The notes beneath the pieces were generated by a model, which saw nothing but the letters and a program-made list of their open reading frames with translations, did no database searches and was not told the origin of the DNA. This document shows, in pieces, positions 1 through 5,991 of a DNA stretch of 9,372 nucleotides; the stretch's first letter is position 1, and each line of letters opens with the position of its first letter. Source of the stretch: Deltaproteobacteria bacterium (GTDB taxonomy: Bacteria; Desulfobacterota; Desulfarculia; Adiutricales; Adiutricaceae); the NCBI GenBank assembly GCA_031269135.1, contig JAISZP010000185.1, positions 1 through 9,372 on the forward strand, written 5' to 3'. A program made the position numbers and the translations under genes.

Positions 1-49
1 CGGGGCCGCCGATAGCGGCCCGGTCGAAAGGAGGATGATAGAGGTTATG

Positions 50-107
50 AAAAAAAGAAGCGAAAAAAAATACAGGCCGGTAAACCTTAATCCATTCCGC
101 TTCTTTA
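50..107 (-). terminator. Long-loop terminator-like dyad after the NYN gene
   Basis: On the minus strand AAAGAAGCG (from + 99-107) can pair with CGCTTCTTT (from + 54-62), and a run of T follows (+ 50-53). The stem has 9 perfect base pairs. The loop is 36 nt, which is long for an efficient intrinsic terminator. It begins about 15 bp past the stop codon of the minus-strand NYN gene, where a terminator is expected. The + strand form of its 3' arm, AAAAAAAGAAGCG, is the same motif found in the tandem repeats at 1708-1884. Confidence 0.45.
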
Positions 108-121
108 AGTTAATTGGGGAG

Positions 122-733
122 TTACGCCTCGTAATCATTAGCCACTTTGGTATCGGGAGTGACGCCCATGGTGCAGATTGAATCATCATAGGTGTAAGGC
201 CCGAAGGATTCAAAAAGGTTGGTCAGATCGATGATACTGTTGGCCGAAGAACGAAGCTCGGTTGAAAGCGTCTGGGGCACCGAGGCCACTTCGACCCTGA
301 TGCCTTCCCGCCTGATGGTCAGGGCCAGGTGAGCAAAGTCTGCGTCGCCGGTGACCAAGACTACAGTGTCGGGCTTGATCCTCAGACTCAGATCCATGGC
401 ATCGATAGCCATGATAACATCAACATTGGCTTTATACCAGCCACTGTTGCGGGCCTGTCCGTTTTTCTCGTAGACAAGAAAGCCCTGGCTCTTGAGCCAG
501 TGTATATAATGCCGCTTGGATTCCCGTCGATCAAGCCACTCGTTATTGGCCGGGGGAACTCCAACGTAGACGACCATTTCGATCAGCTCTCTGGGCTGGT
601 TACCGTAGTTTTCAAGGTACTCCCTGAATTTTAGCCAATCAAAGGTCTTATTGAAGTTTTTAGAGGCGGCTTTGGTCACGTTGGCTTCATCAACAAAAAC
701 CAACAAACGATTTGTATTTTTGCTTTTATTCAT
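122..733 (-). CDS. NYN domain protein, LabA/DUF88-like putative nuclease
   Basis: A 203-residue protein with the acidic residues of the NYN (PIN-like) fold in the expected order: an early VFVDEANV block (about residues 12-19), a central VDVIMAIDAM block (about 104-113) and VLVTGDADFAHL (about 125-136). The Asp residues at these sites normally bind a metal ion in this superfamily, which includes LabA and other predicted ribonucleases. There is no signal peptide, so it is probably cytoplasmic. It lies 103 bp downstream of smpB on the same strand with only a weak Shine-Dalgarno (GTGAG region), so co-transcription with smpB is possible. Trans-translation and RNA turnover would fit together, but that link is inferred. 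Substrate unknown. The length is normal for single-domain members. Confidence 0.85.
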   Translation of the reverse strand: MNKSKNTNRLLVFVDEANVTKAASKNFNKTFDWLKFREYLENYGNQPRELIEMVVYVGVPPANNEWLDRRESKRHYIHWLKSQGFLVYEKNGQARNSGWYKANVDVIMAIDAMDLSLRIKPDTVVLVTGDADFAHLALTIRREGIRVEVASVPQTLSTELRSSANSIIDLTNLFESFGPYTYDDSICTMGVTPDTKVANDYEA

Positions 734-773
734 GATTAAATATTCTCACTTTATGTACCGGATTCATAATTAC

Positions 774-809
774 AGGACAATTTCCGGATAGTCTAATCAA
801 TATTGTCCT
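774..809. other. Perfect 8-bp inverted repeat between smpB and the NYN gene
   Basis: AGGACAAT (774-781) and ATTGTCCT (802-809) are perfect reverse complements separated by 20 bp. The dyad sits in the 103-bp gap between the two minus-strand genes. No T-run follows on the minus strand, so it is not a standard terminator. It may be an operator for the NYN gene or an RNA-processing or stability hairpin. Confidence 0.4.
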
Positions 810-836
810 TGTATACCCAATCGCCAAAATTTATGA

Positions 837-1313
837 CTATCGGCGATTGAATTCTTTTAAAGTACGACTGAGTTCCCTTTTGGAGTCAGCCTCTTTCATT
901 GACTGTCGTTTATCGTAGGTTTTTTTCCCTTTGGCCAGGGCCAGCTCGGCTTTGGCCCGTCCGTTTTTAAAATACAACTTTAAAGGGATAAGACTTTGAC
1001 CCTTTTCATGGACTTTGCCAATAAGTTTGTTGATTTCTTTTCTTTTAAGTAAAAGTTTGCGTCGCCTCTGGGGATCATGATTGCCATAAGCGGTGTTGGC
1101 ATAGGGGCTGATATGGGCCCCTACCAGATAGGCCTCGCCGCCTTCCAGGCGGGCGTAGGAGTCAACCAGGTTGGCCTTACCCAACCTTAGGCTTTTGACC
1201 TCAGTCCCCAAAAGGACCAGACCGGCCTCAATGTGCTCCCCCAACTCGTACTCAAAGCGTGCTTTTTTGTTTTGGCATATCACTTTGGTCTCTTCTGTTT
1301 TTTTTGCGCTCAT
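837..1313 (-). CDS. smpB: SmpB, tmRNA-binding protein of trans-translation
   Basis: A 158-residue protein matching SmpB over its full length. It starts with a Lys-rich leader and NKKARFEYEL. Next comes the GLVLLGTEVKSLRLGKANL block (residues about 32-50), then the AYLVGAHISPYANTAYGNHDPQRRRKLLL region, the LIGKVHEKGQSLIPLKLYFKNGRAK block, and a basic C-terminal tail beginning near YDKRQSMKEADSKRE. SmpB binds the tRNA-like domain of tmRNA and, through its tail, the decoding centre, so stalled ribosomes are rescued and nascent chains tagged. The ATG is preceded by AAGAGG at suitable spacing, which supports this start. No ssrA gene is recognisable nearby: no T-loop/CCA-type 3' end is visible on either strand of the adjacent 1.6-kb gap. 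Confidence 0.97.
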   Translation of the reverse strand: MSAKKTEETKVICQNKKARFEYELGEHIEAGLVLLGTEVKSLRLGKANLVDSYARLEGGEAYLVGAHISPYANTAYGNHDPQRRRKLLLKRKEINKLIGKVHEKGQSLIPLKLYFKNGRAKAELALAKGKKTYDKRQSMKEADSKRELSRTLKEFNRR

Positions 1314-1372
1314 AATAAGCCTCTTGTTTTAGTTGTTGGGCCAACCATTAGTATTCTAAACCACGGGGGATA

Positions 1373-1412
1373 AACGTTTACCGAAAAACGCTTACCGATA
1401 AAACGGTTATCG
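1373..1412. repeat. Three degenerate 14-bp direct repeats upstream of smpB
   Basis: AACGTTTACCGAAA (1373-1386), AACGCTTACCGATA (1387-1400) and AAACGGTTATCG (1401-1412, one base out of phase) form consecutive iteron-like units 60 bp upstream of the smpB start. They could be protein-binding sites for smpB control, or relics of a larger repeat. Confidence 0.35.
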
Positions 1413-1465
1413 CAGTTTAGCTAGAGAGCATGTCGGTCCAAATGGTGGACGGGTGGACGTTACAT

Positions 1466-1513
1466 ACAGACGTTTAGTTATTTTGCCTAAATAAGGCGTT
1501 GGCCGACGTCTGT
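1466..1513. other. Nested perfect dyads
   Basis: ACAGACGT (1466-1473) pairs with ACGTCTGT (1506-1513), 8 of 8. Inside the loop GCCT (1485-1488) pairs with AGGC (1494-1497) around AAATA. The result is a stem with an internal hairpin. There is no T-tract after it on either strand, so it is not a standard terminator. It may be an operator or part of a structured transcript. Confidence 0.35.
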
Positions 1514-1707
1514 TCGGCTGAGTGATTTATATAATATAAGCACTAAAACGAGAGGCGCAAGGGATATTAAAAAAAATAACTCTTTAAACCGTTATTTTTT
1601 CCTACTTATGATAAGTGACATTCCTCAATATTAAAGCATCGAAAAAGACAAATAAAAAACAAAAAGTTCTTAAAAATAATTAAAGCGATATATTCAAGAA
1701 AATATCC

Positions 1708-1884
1708 AAAAAAAGAAGCGGTTACGGGCCTATTTTAACTTTCGGTCAAAAAAAGAAGCGATTACGGGCCTATTTTATCTTTCGGTCAAAAAAAAAGAAG
1801 CGATTACGGGCCTATTTTAACTTTCGGTCAAAAAAAAGAAGCGATTACGGGCCTATTTTAACTTTCGGTCAAAAAAAGAAGCGA
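1708..1884. repeat. Tandem array of four 40-42 bp repeats plus a partial fifth
   Basis: The units lie at 1708-1747 (40 bp), 1748-1787 (40 bp), 1788-1829 (42 bp) and 1830-1870 (41 bp), with a 14-bp partial copy at 1871-1884. Each begins with an A-run and GAAGCG, continues with TTACGGGCC and ends in TTTCGGTC. Units differ mainly in A-run length (7, 7, 9, 8 and 7 A), plus one G/A change in the first unit and one A/T change in the second. This suggests recent duplication with slippage. There are no spacers, so it is not a CRISPR array. On the minus strand each unit ends in CGCTTC plus a T-run, which resembles the 3' arm of the terminator-like dyad at 50-107. Confidence 0.9.
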
Positions 1885-2216
1885 ATGTTCTGACCTATTG
1901 ACATTTTTATTTGAACGTATTCTTTTAGTAATACAATTACGTATTTTACTTATATATAATTTGTCTGTTACCTATTTTTTAGGTTAAACATACTAAATTA
2001 GATTTATCTGTTTTTTTCTTCCTTTGGTCGTCTGGTCGTCCGTCTGGTCGTCGGCCGGTGCTGATAAAGGGTTGTTGGAGAGGCCTTGGCTTGGTCTGGG
2101 CCTTTCTCTGTCAGGGCCAATTTTTAGTATTGTTCCAAGTTTAAGTAGTGTAAATGTTTCATTGACGTAGGAGGCAACCCTGAATCAACTCTTCGAAAGT
2201 CCAAGGGCGTGAAGTA

Positions 2217-2345
2217 ATGTTAGCCGACATCGTTGGTGTTGTTGGAACATATGTTCCATCTTTTCTTTTACTAAGGCTACTATGTGACCTAATAAAATTA
2301 TATGAAAAGATTGCAATAGCCAATTTAGCCTTTAACCAAGCTTAA
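2217..2345 (+). CDS. Doubtful 42-residue hydrophobic small ORF
   Basis: ATG at 2217 to TAA at 2343-2345 encodes 42 residues. The peptide begins MLADIVGVVGTYVPSFLLLR and continues with a hydrophobic, amphipathic segment rich in Leu and Ile, ending in AFNQA. It could be a small membrane peptide. Upstream pairing is weak (AAGGGCG about 9 nt before the start), and the ATG overlaps the stop codon of an open frame running in from about 2160 (TAATG), so it could also be the frameshifted tail of a dead gene. It contains the 16-bp palindrome at 2243-2258. I do not recognise it. Confidence 0.2.
   Translation: MLADIVGVVGTYVPSFLLLRLLCDLIKLYEKIAIANLAFNQA
2243..2258. promoter_or_regulatory. 16-bp perfect palindrome
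   Basis: TGGAACATATGTTCCA reads the same on both strands. A perfect dyad of this size is typical of a dimeric repressor site, but no clear promoter or partner gene is adjacent, so the role is unknown. Confidence 0.4.
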
Positions 2346-2385
2346 GTATCGAACCCAAAAAAGAAGCGAGTAAGCCGATGAAGCT

Positions 2386-2479
2386 AGCCGACTGGTCGGC
2401 TGGGTTATGTTTAAGACTTTATCAATCATAACCCTGCATAATTATAGAATAATAAACTCTAAAAATAAAGTCTTTTTTT
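2386..2479 (+). promoter_or_regulatory. Attenuator-like set of overlapping hairpins ending in a T-run
   Basis: Three perfect dyads follow one another: AGCCGAC/GTCGGCT (2386-2401, 2-nt loop), GGGTTATG/CATAACCC (2402-2409 with 2427-2434), and AAGACTTTAT/ATAAAGTCTT (2413-2422 with 2465-2474). The last is followed by T to 2479. The 5' arm of the third dyad lies in the loop of the second, so the two structures interlock, as in an antiterminator/terminator pair. The terminator loop is long (42 nt). No known riboswitch or leader peptide was recognised. Confidence 0.35.
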
Positions 2480-2738
2480 ATCTTGACCATGAAAAATTAA
2501 ATTAAGTCATTTCAGGAGGTATCAGAATACTTTGATAATCTAAAAGATTATATAGGCATCTATATTGAGTTTAATAATTGATGTTATTATATAATCATAA
2601 AAAAATAATAAAATCTTCAACTTGACCGAAATTACTCTGACCTGCCATAAATTGCCTTAAATTATCGTATGTTATCAGAATAATTGGCTTTAAAAAGTTT
2701 AGCCGCCCATGCTTGGAGATGATGATTTCAGCTCCCTT

Positions 2739-2761
2739 GACTAAGCCTGTCTGGCTTAGTT
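2739..2761 (+). promoter_or_regulatory. Hairpin or operator followed by a -35-like TTGACA
   Basis: ACTAAGCC (2740-2747) and GGCTTAGT (2753-2760) form a perfect 8-bp dyad with a 5-nt loop, and the next base pair out is G-T. TTGACA follows at 2770-2775, but the -10 region at 17-bp spacing (AGATTT) is poor. The site lies about 190 bp upstream of the membrane-protein gene and could be its control region. Confidence 0.35.
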
Positions 2762-2948
2762 CTCCTCTCTTGACAGAAACGCTGTCCGTTAAAGATTTAA
2801 GCTATAGGTTGTCAAGTCCATTTGCTCCCGGCCGTCCGAAATAAAAATTTCAAAAAAAATATTTTTCGATATTGAAAATAAAATCGACGCTTTGACGTCT
2901 TAACTACTAACAGACCGAGCTAACAAACAGAGCTCAAGGAGGCTGATC

Positions 2949-3605
2949 GTGAAACACAGTATTATTGGACACCATATAAGAACTCTGGTCTTGTTTTTTT
3001 TGTTGGCCTTATTATTCATGGTTCTGTGGAACTATATCATGACTGCGGTCTTTGCCCTTCCACCGATAAAATACTTGCAGGCAGTAGGTTTATTGCTTAT
3101 GACCAGGATTGCTTTATTTACAATTAGCGATCACGGGTCTGGCAATAATTTACGTAAAGCTTGGCAAAGTCGCTGGCCGGGACATCATGATCACTTTTCA
3201 GAACATCATGGTCCCTTTCCAGGCCACCATGGTCGCTGGCCGGGTCACAAATCAGGTCCTCATCAGTTTGGCGGTGATCGTCACCGACCGGTCTCGCCCC
3301 AAAGTAGTGAGGAATCAACCGGTGAAGAAAATAACTTTGATGATGGTCACCAAAGTCCGCCTTGGTGGAATCGTAGAGGTTCTAATTACCAAGGCTACGG
3401 AAGGGGTTGGAATCACAGTAAGGGGCAAGGTGCGGCCCATGATGTTACGGTCCAAGTTGATAAGGTCCAAGCAGATATGGTCCAAGCTGATAGGGACCTA
3501 GATGATAAGGTCCAAGATGATAAGGTCCAAGTTGATAAGGTCCAAGCTGATAGAGACCTAGATGATAAGGTCCAAGATGATAAGCCCCAAGCTGATAAGG
3601 TCTAA
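2949..3605 (+). CDS. Small His-rich membrane protein with a charged pentapeptide-repeat tail
   Basis: 218 residues, GTG start preceded by AAGGAGG six bases upstream, which fixes this start. Residues about 11-33 form one hydrophobic helix, followed by WNYIMTAVFALP and a second hydrophobic stretch (IKYLQAVGLLLMTRIALF, about 40-57). From memory, this W-N-x-x-M / LP / QA-x-GLLL pattern resembles short bacterial membrane proteins found near ECF sigma genes. Residues about 70-115 are rich in His-His, Gly and Trp-Pro-Gly. The last 55 residues are repeats of D-K-V-Q-x and D-R-D-L-D, encoded by the 15-bp array. The sigma-factor gene follows 200 bp downstream on the same strand, so a role as its membrane-bound partner or sensor, perhaps metal-binding, is inferred. 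No zinc-type anti-sigma motif is visible. The stop codon falls inside the repeat array, so the C-terminus may be a shortened form. Confidence 0.7.
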   Translation: MKHSIIGHHIRTLVLFFLLALLFMVLWNYIMTAVFALPPIKYLQAVGLLLMTRIALFTISDHGSGNNLRKAWQSRWPGHHDHFSEHHGPFPGHHGRWPGHKSGPHQFGGDRHRPVSPQSSEESTGEENNFDDGHQSPPWWNRRGSNYQGYGRGWNHSKGQGAAHDVTVQVDKVQADMVQADRDLDDKVQDDKVQVDKVQADRDLDDKVQDDKPQADKV

Positions 3606-3670
3606 CTGATAGGACCCTAGTTGATAAGGTCTGAGCTGATAGGGCCCATGCTGATAGGGTCCTAGCTGAT
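3441..3670 (+). repeat. 15-bp tandem repeat, about 15 units, crossing the end of the gene
   Basis: Units of the form GATGATAAGGTCCAA or GCTGATAGGGACCTA run from 3441 to about 3670 in register. A single 14-bp unit (3606-3619) comes just after the stop codon. Eleven units are translated (3441-3605). The stop TAA at 3603-3605 is itself a variant of the CAA that ends most units. A higher-order pattern is visible: the series GTT.., GCT..GACCTA, GAT.., GAT.. occurs twice within 3456-3590. Confidence 0.9.
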
Positions 3671-3753
3671 ATGCGTGAAGACAGGGATTAAAAAGAAGGC
3701 CCAAGGACGGTTGAAAAATTTTACCATAGCTAAAATATCAGTCAAAAAGCAGG

Positions 3754-3806
3754 TGTGAAAAAATCTAGTCAAAATATCACTAATTTTTTCACAACTAATA
3801 GTGATA
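3754..3806 (+). promoter_or_regulatory. Two interlocking perfect dyads directly before the sigma-factor start
   Basis: TGTGAAAAAAT (3754-3764) is the exact reverse complement of ATTTTTTCACA (3783-3793). TATCACTA (3775-3782), which lies in the loop of the first dyad and abuts its 3' arm, is the exact reverse complement of TAGTGATA (3799-3806), one base before the ATG at 3808. As RNA they could form alternative hairpins or a strained pseudoknot covering the translation start. As DNA they could be overlapping operators. No Shine-Dalgarno is visible here. Confidence 0.5.
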
Positions 3807-3807
3807 A

Positions 3808-4377
3808 ATGATGTTAAATATGGTCTCGACCAAGAACAGTAATAAACTTTTGGATGCTATCATCTCCTGCCAAGATAGCGTTAAGGCCTTTATTTCAAAA
3901 AAGGTTCCTTTTTCAGAATTGGAGGATATTTTTCAAGAAATAGTCTGCAATCTGATAAAAGCCGATAGCCTGAACGGACCCGTTAATATGGTTTCAGCCT
4001 GGCTGTTTAAGGCTGCCAAAAATGAGGTTATCGACCGATACCGCAAAAAGAAAGAGACCCTTTTTTGGGATGGTGGTGGTGAACAGATTTCCCGAGAGCT
4101 GACGGAGATCTCGGAAATTTTACAGAGCCAGCCGGAAACTCCCGAGGACAGCTACCTAAGGCAATTATTTTGGGAAGAATTGGATCTGGCCTTAGAGCAA
4201 TTACCTGAAGACCAAATGGAAGTTTTTATACAAACCGAGCTTCTGGGAAAGTCCTTTAAAGATCTGTCGGACGAAACCGATGTTCCGGTTAACACCCTCC
4301 TTTCAAGGAAACACAAGGCCGTCTTGAGCCTACGAAAAAAACTCTTGGAGCTGTATGAATTAATAGTCCAAGGATAG
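3808..4377 (+). CDS. ECF-family RNA polymerase sigma factor
   Basis: 189 residues, the usual length for a group 4 (ECF) sigma factor. Region 2 covers about residues 20-80: a DSVKAFISKKVPFSELEDIFQEIV core-binding segment, then AWLFKAAKNEVIDRYRKKK, the usual W-L-x-x-x-A-x-N-x-x-x-D-x-x-R-K element of -10 recognition. Region 4 covers about 125-182, with LALEQLPEDQMEVFIQTELLGKSFKDLSDETDVPVNTLLSRKHKAVLSLRKKL, a helix-turn-helix that reads the -35 element. There is no extra C-terminal domain. The partner may be the membrane protein upstream or the broken Cys/His-rich gene downstream. No standard anti-sigma gene is adjacent. ATG codons at 3808, 3811 and 3820 are all in frame without an evident Shine-Dalgarno, so the exact start is uncertain and leaderless or structure-controlled initiation is possible. 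Confidence 0.88.
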   Translation: MMLNMVSTKNSNKLLDAIISCQDSVKAFISKKVPFSELEDIFQEIVCNLIKADSLNGPVNMVSAWLFKAAKNEVIDRYRKKKETLFWDGGGEQISRELTEISEILQSQPETPEDSYLRQLFWEELDLALEQLPEDQMEVFIQTELLGKSFKDLSDETDVPVNTLLSRKHKAVLSLRKKLLELYELIVQG

Positions 4378-4410
4378 TTTTAATCGAAAGATACATTTAC
4401 AAATTAACTG

Positions 4411-4434
4411 AGAAAGATATGTTTTAATCTTTCT
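4411..4434 (+). other. Perfect hairpin between the sigma gene and the next ORF
   Basis: AGAAAGAT (4411-4418) and ATCTTTCT (4427-4434) are perfect reverse complements with an 8-nt loop. The T-content after the stem is slight, so it is at best a weak terminator. It may separate expression of the sigma gene from the ORF starting at 4451. Confidence 0.45.
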
Positions 4435-4450
4435 AAAATTGAGGAGAAAA

Positions 4451-4552
4451 ATGGGTTTTAAACATTTTGTCAATCGGCTCTTATTCGCCAGAAACATGCG
4501 TCGCAGTGAGGAAGAGTATGTGCATGAACGGCGTTTCTGCAAGTTCACATAA
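4451..4552 (+). pseudogene. 33-codon ORF with a strong RBS; probable 5' fragment of a split gene
   Basis: GAGGAG stands 4 bases before the ATG at 4451, the best ribosome binding site near here. The frame encodes MGFKHFVNRLLFARNMRRSE and a further 13 residues ending in a Cys followed by three residues and TAA. It is basic and amphipathic. It lies 73 bp downstream of the sigma gene on the same strand and stops where the foreign island begins. I infer it is the start of a gene whose 3' part lies beyond the island at about 7716-7999. It could instead be an intact micro-protein. Confidence 0.45.
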
Positions 4553-4589
4553 ATGCCGCCATGCGACGTCTCAAAATGATGGCCGTCAT
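4547..4589 (-). pseudogene. Truncated gene start downstream of the HipA-like gene
   Basis: On the minus strand AGGAGGG is followed after about 7 bases by an ATG (4587-4589), giving MTAIILRRRMAAFM and a TGA stop. A ribosome binding site this good in front of a 14-codon frame suggests the start of a gene that was cut off by the left edge of the island. The reading is short and function cannot be assigned. Confidence 0.35.
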
Positions 4590-4664
4590 ACCGTAACCCT
4601 CCTAATTAAACAAGAATTCGGAGTATGATGTCTATGATGCTTAATTTCTGATGATTTCACAAAA

Positions 4665-5990
4665 TTATCTTTCACTCCCCTTAGACTTGCGTTTGGCGAG
4701 TGTTTGCGAAGCGGCACCGACTGGCTCTTTTGCCTTCTGTTCAGCTTGTTGTCGCTTTATTCGATTTAGGTCGCCAATCAGATCTTTTTCCCTGGTCGCT
4801 TTGGTTGCAGTCTTCACTTTTGACTTTGCTTTTGATTTGTCCCGCACTCTTGCGATTTCGAGTAACTGGCGCATGCGCTTTTGCAGATGATTCTCAAGTG
4901 CGACCAGACGCTCCTCCGGCAGGTTGTATTGGAAGTGACGAGTAAATTTGAAGTTAATCATCTTGCGAAGCTGCTCTACTTGGCGCTGCGTGACAAAAGT
5001 CTTTACTATCGCTTCATAGCTGACATCGTCATAGGCAGGCAAACGAGTTTTTGAATATTCGTCTAAATCTCTAAATGAGTCGTGCGTCGCATAGTTAAAC
5101 AGTGACATTCCGTTGTCAAAAATCGGAGCTGGCGCAATGATACTTCCGCTGCGACTATCGCGCAATACGCCGAAGTTGCCGAAGTGCCTGTCGGTATTGT
5201 AAATCAAGGCATCGAATACAAGCATATCTCGAATTTCATCGGAGAAAGATTGACCGAGTGAATCATAGTAGTCCGCAACGGCTTTTAGACCTCCGCTTGT
5301 TATTATTCGTCCTGCAGGAATATAAGCCGTATCAATGTCGGTGAATAATTTACACTTGGAAGCAAGGATGCCCTTCCATTGCTCTAAATCATATTTGATG
5401 GCGTTCAACCCCATTCTCGTCGCTACTTGGCTCGCATAGAATTCACTATACGGTTCCTTTCCCGTATTAGCCGCACCGCTAGTGCCGCCTTTATACAAGT
5501 AAATACCGTCATGTTCAATAAACCTCCAGGCTTTTGGGAGCATTCCGTTTGTAGTCAATTCAGGCGAAGTTGAGAACGCAGGGTCGCTTGCATTTACACC
5601 TGTATAGGCTACGAGAGCTAGTATTTCTGAAAAACGGTTTTCATAGAGATTATACTGTTCAAAAGTCCCCTCGAAATCGACGGGAACAACCCAGTAACTG
5701 TCATTAAGTGAAAGACCCTTGCAGACTTTAATAATTCCCTTCATGTTGTTGGTCATCAATCCAAAGGTGAGTAGAATTTGTTCGACGAACTCTCGGTTTT
5801 TGGGAATCACTCGCCGCCCCAGCCAACGATAAACTCCAGCTGAAGTCAACTCCAAATCAAGCGGAAATACGACAGGGTCGCTTCCGAGTATTTCGACATT
5901 CTTGACCGGAGCATCAGAGAGTGAACCGCCAATAAAATCGAATCGAACAAGCGGCGTGTCGTACAGTCTGATTTCGTATTTCTCGTCCAT
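4665..5990 (-). CDS. HipA-like serine/threonine kinase family protein
   Basis: 441 residues if the ATG at 5988-5990 is used. The upstream in-frame ATG (5997-5999) overlaps the AAAGGATG that serves as Shine-Dalgarno, so the later start is preferred. Positions here count from the longer form. The N-terminal 160 residues hold a WLGRRVIPKNRE block and SLNDSYWVVP, seen in HipA-like proteins of Clostridia. The kinase-like core has IYLYKGG (Lys170, ATP-binding), a Gly/Ser-rich loop (171-180), Glu186, the catalytic loop YNTDRHFGNFG (Asp270, Asn275) and IFDNG (Asp295, metal). All active-site residues are present, so it may be active. A Lys-rich tail (about 388-444) is probably disordered. HipA kinases phosphorylate glutamyl-tRNA synthetase or other targets and cause growth arrest; the target here is unknown. 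No HipB-type helix-turn-helix antitoxin is adjacent. The frameshifted ORF just upstream is the only partner candidate. Confidence 0.8.
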   Translation of the reverse strand: MDEKYEIRLYDTPLVRFDFIGGSLSDAPVKNVEILGSDPVVFPLDLELTSAGVYRWLGRRVIPKNREFVEQILLTFGLMTNNMKGIIKVCKGLSLNDSYWVVPVDFEGTFEQYNLYENRFSEILALVAYTGVNASDPAFSTSPELTTNGMLPKAWRFIEHDGIYLYKGGTSGAANTGKEPYSEFYASQVATRMGLNAIKYDLEQWKGILASKCKLFTDIDTAYIPAGRIITSGGLKAVADYYDSLGQSFSDEIRDMLVFDALIYNTDRHFGNFGVLRDSRSGSIIAPAPIFDNGMSLFNYATHDSFRDLDEYSKTRLPAYDDVSYEAIVKTFVTQRQVEQLRKMINFKFTRHFQYNLPEERLVALENHLQKRMRQLLEIARVRDKSKAKSKVKTATKATREKDLIGDLNRIKRQQAEQKAKEPVGAASQTLAKRKSKGSER

Positions 5991-5991
5991 A

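Larger units (their letters stand above)
1314..2948. other. 1.6-kb AT-rich, repeat-rich region with no convincing gene
   Basis: The region between smpB and the membrane-protein gene has no long ORF. It holds three degenerate 14-bp direct repeats (1373-1412), a nested dyad (1466-1513), the 40-42 bp tandem array (1708-1884), three copies of TGGTCGTC (2025-2052), a 16-bp palindrome (2243-2258), an attenuator-like hairpin pair (2386-2479) and a further hairpin (2739-2761). The spacing and AT content recall decayed or regulatory DNA. I found no tRNA, tmRNA or known riboswitch in it. Confidence 0.6.

Noticed and set aside
47..181. 44-codon plus-strand ORF starting MKKRSEKKYRPV, with AAAGGAGG about 12 bases upstream
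   Set aside because: It overlaps the 3' end of the NYN gene antisense by 60 bp and coincides with the terminator-like dyad. The A-rich start is explained by the dispersed A-tract/GAAGCG motif, and Shine-Dalgarno spacing is too long for this ATG.
1708..1884. Possible CRISPR array
   Set aside because: The repeats are directly adjacent with no unique spacers, no cas gene is in the window, and unit length varies only by A-run slippage.
2489..2582. Protein-like short frame around the AGGAGG at 2515-2520
   Set aside because: No start codon at a usable distance after the AGGAGG, and an in-frame stop follows the only ATG within three codons.
1314..2948. ssrA (tmRNA) next to smpB
   Set aside because: No tRNA-like acceptor, T-loop or CCA-type end and no tag-peptide ORF could be seen on either strand.
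3109..3501. 130-codon ORF overlapping the membrane-protein gene in another frame
   Set aside because: It is a shadow of the real frame, produced by the repeat-rich, GC-balanced 3' part. It has no ribosome binding site.
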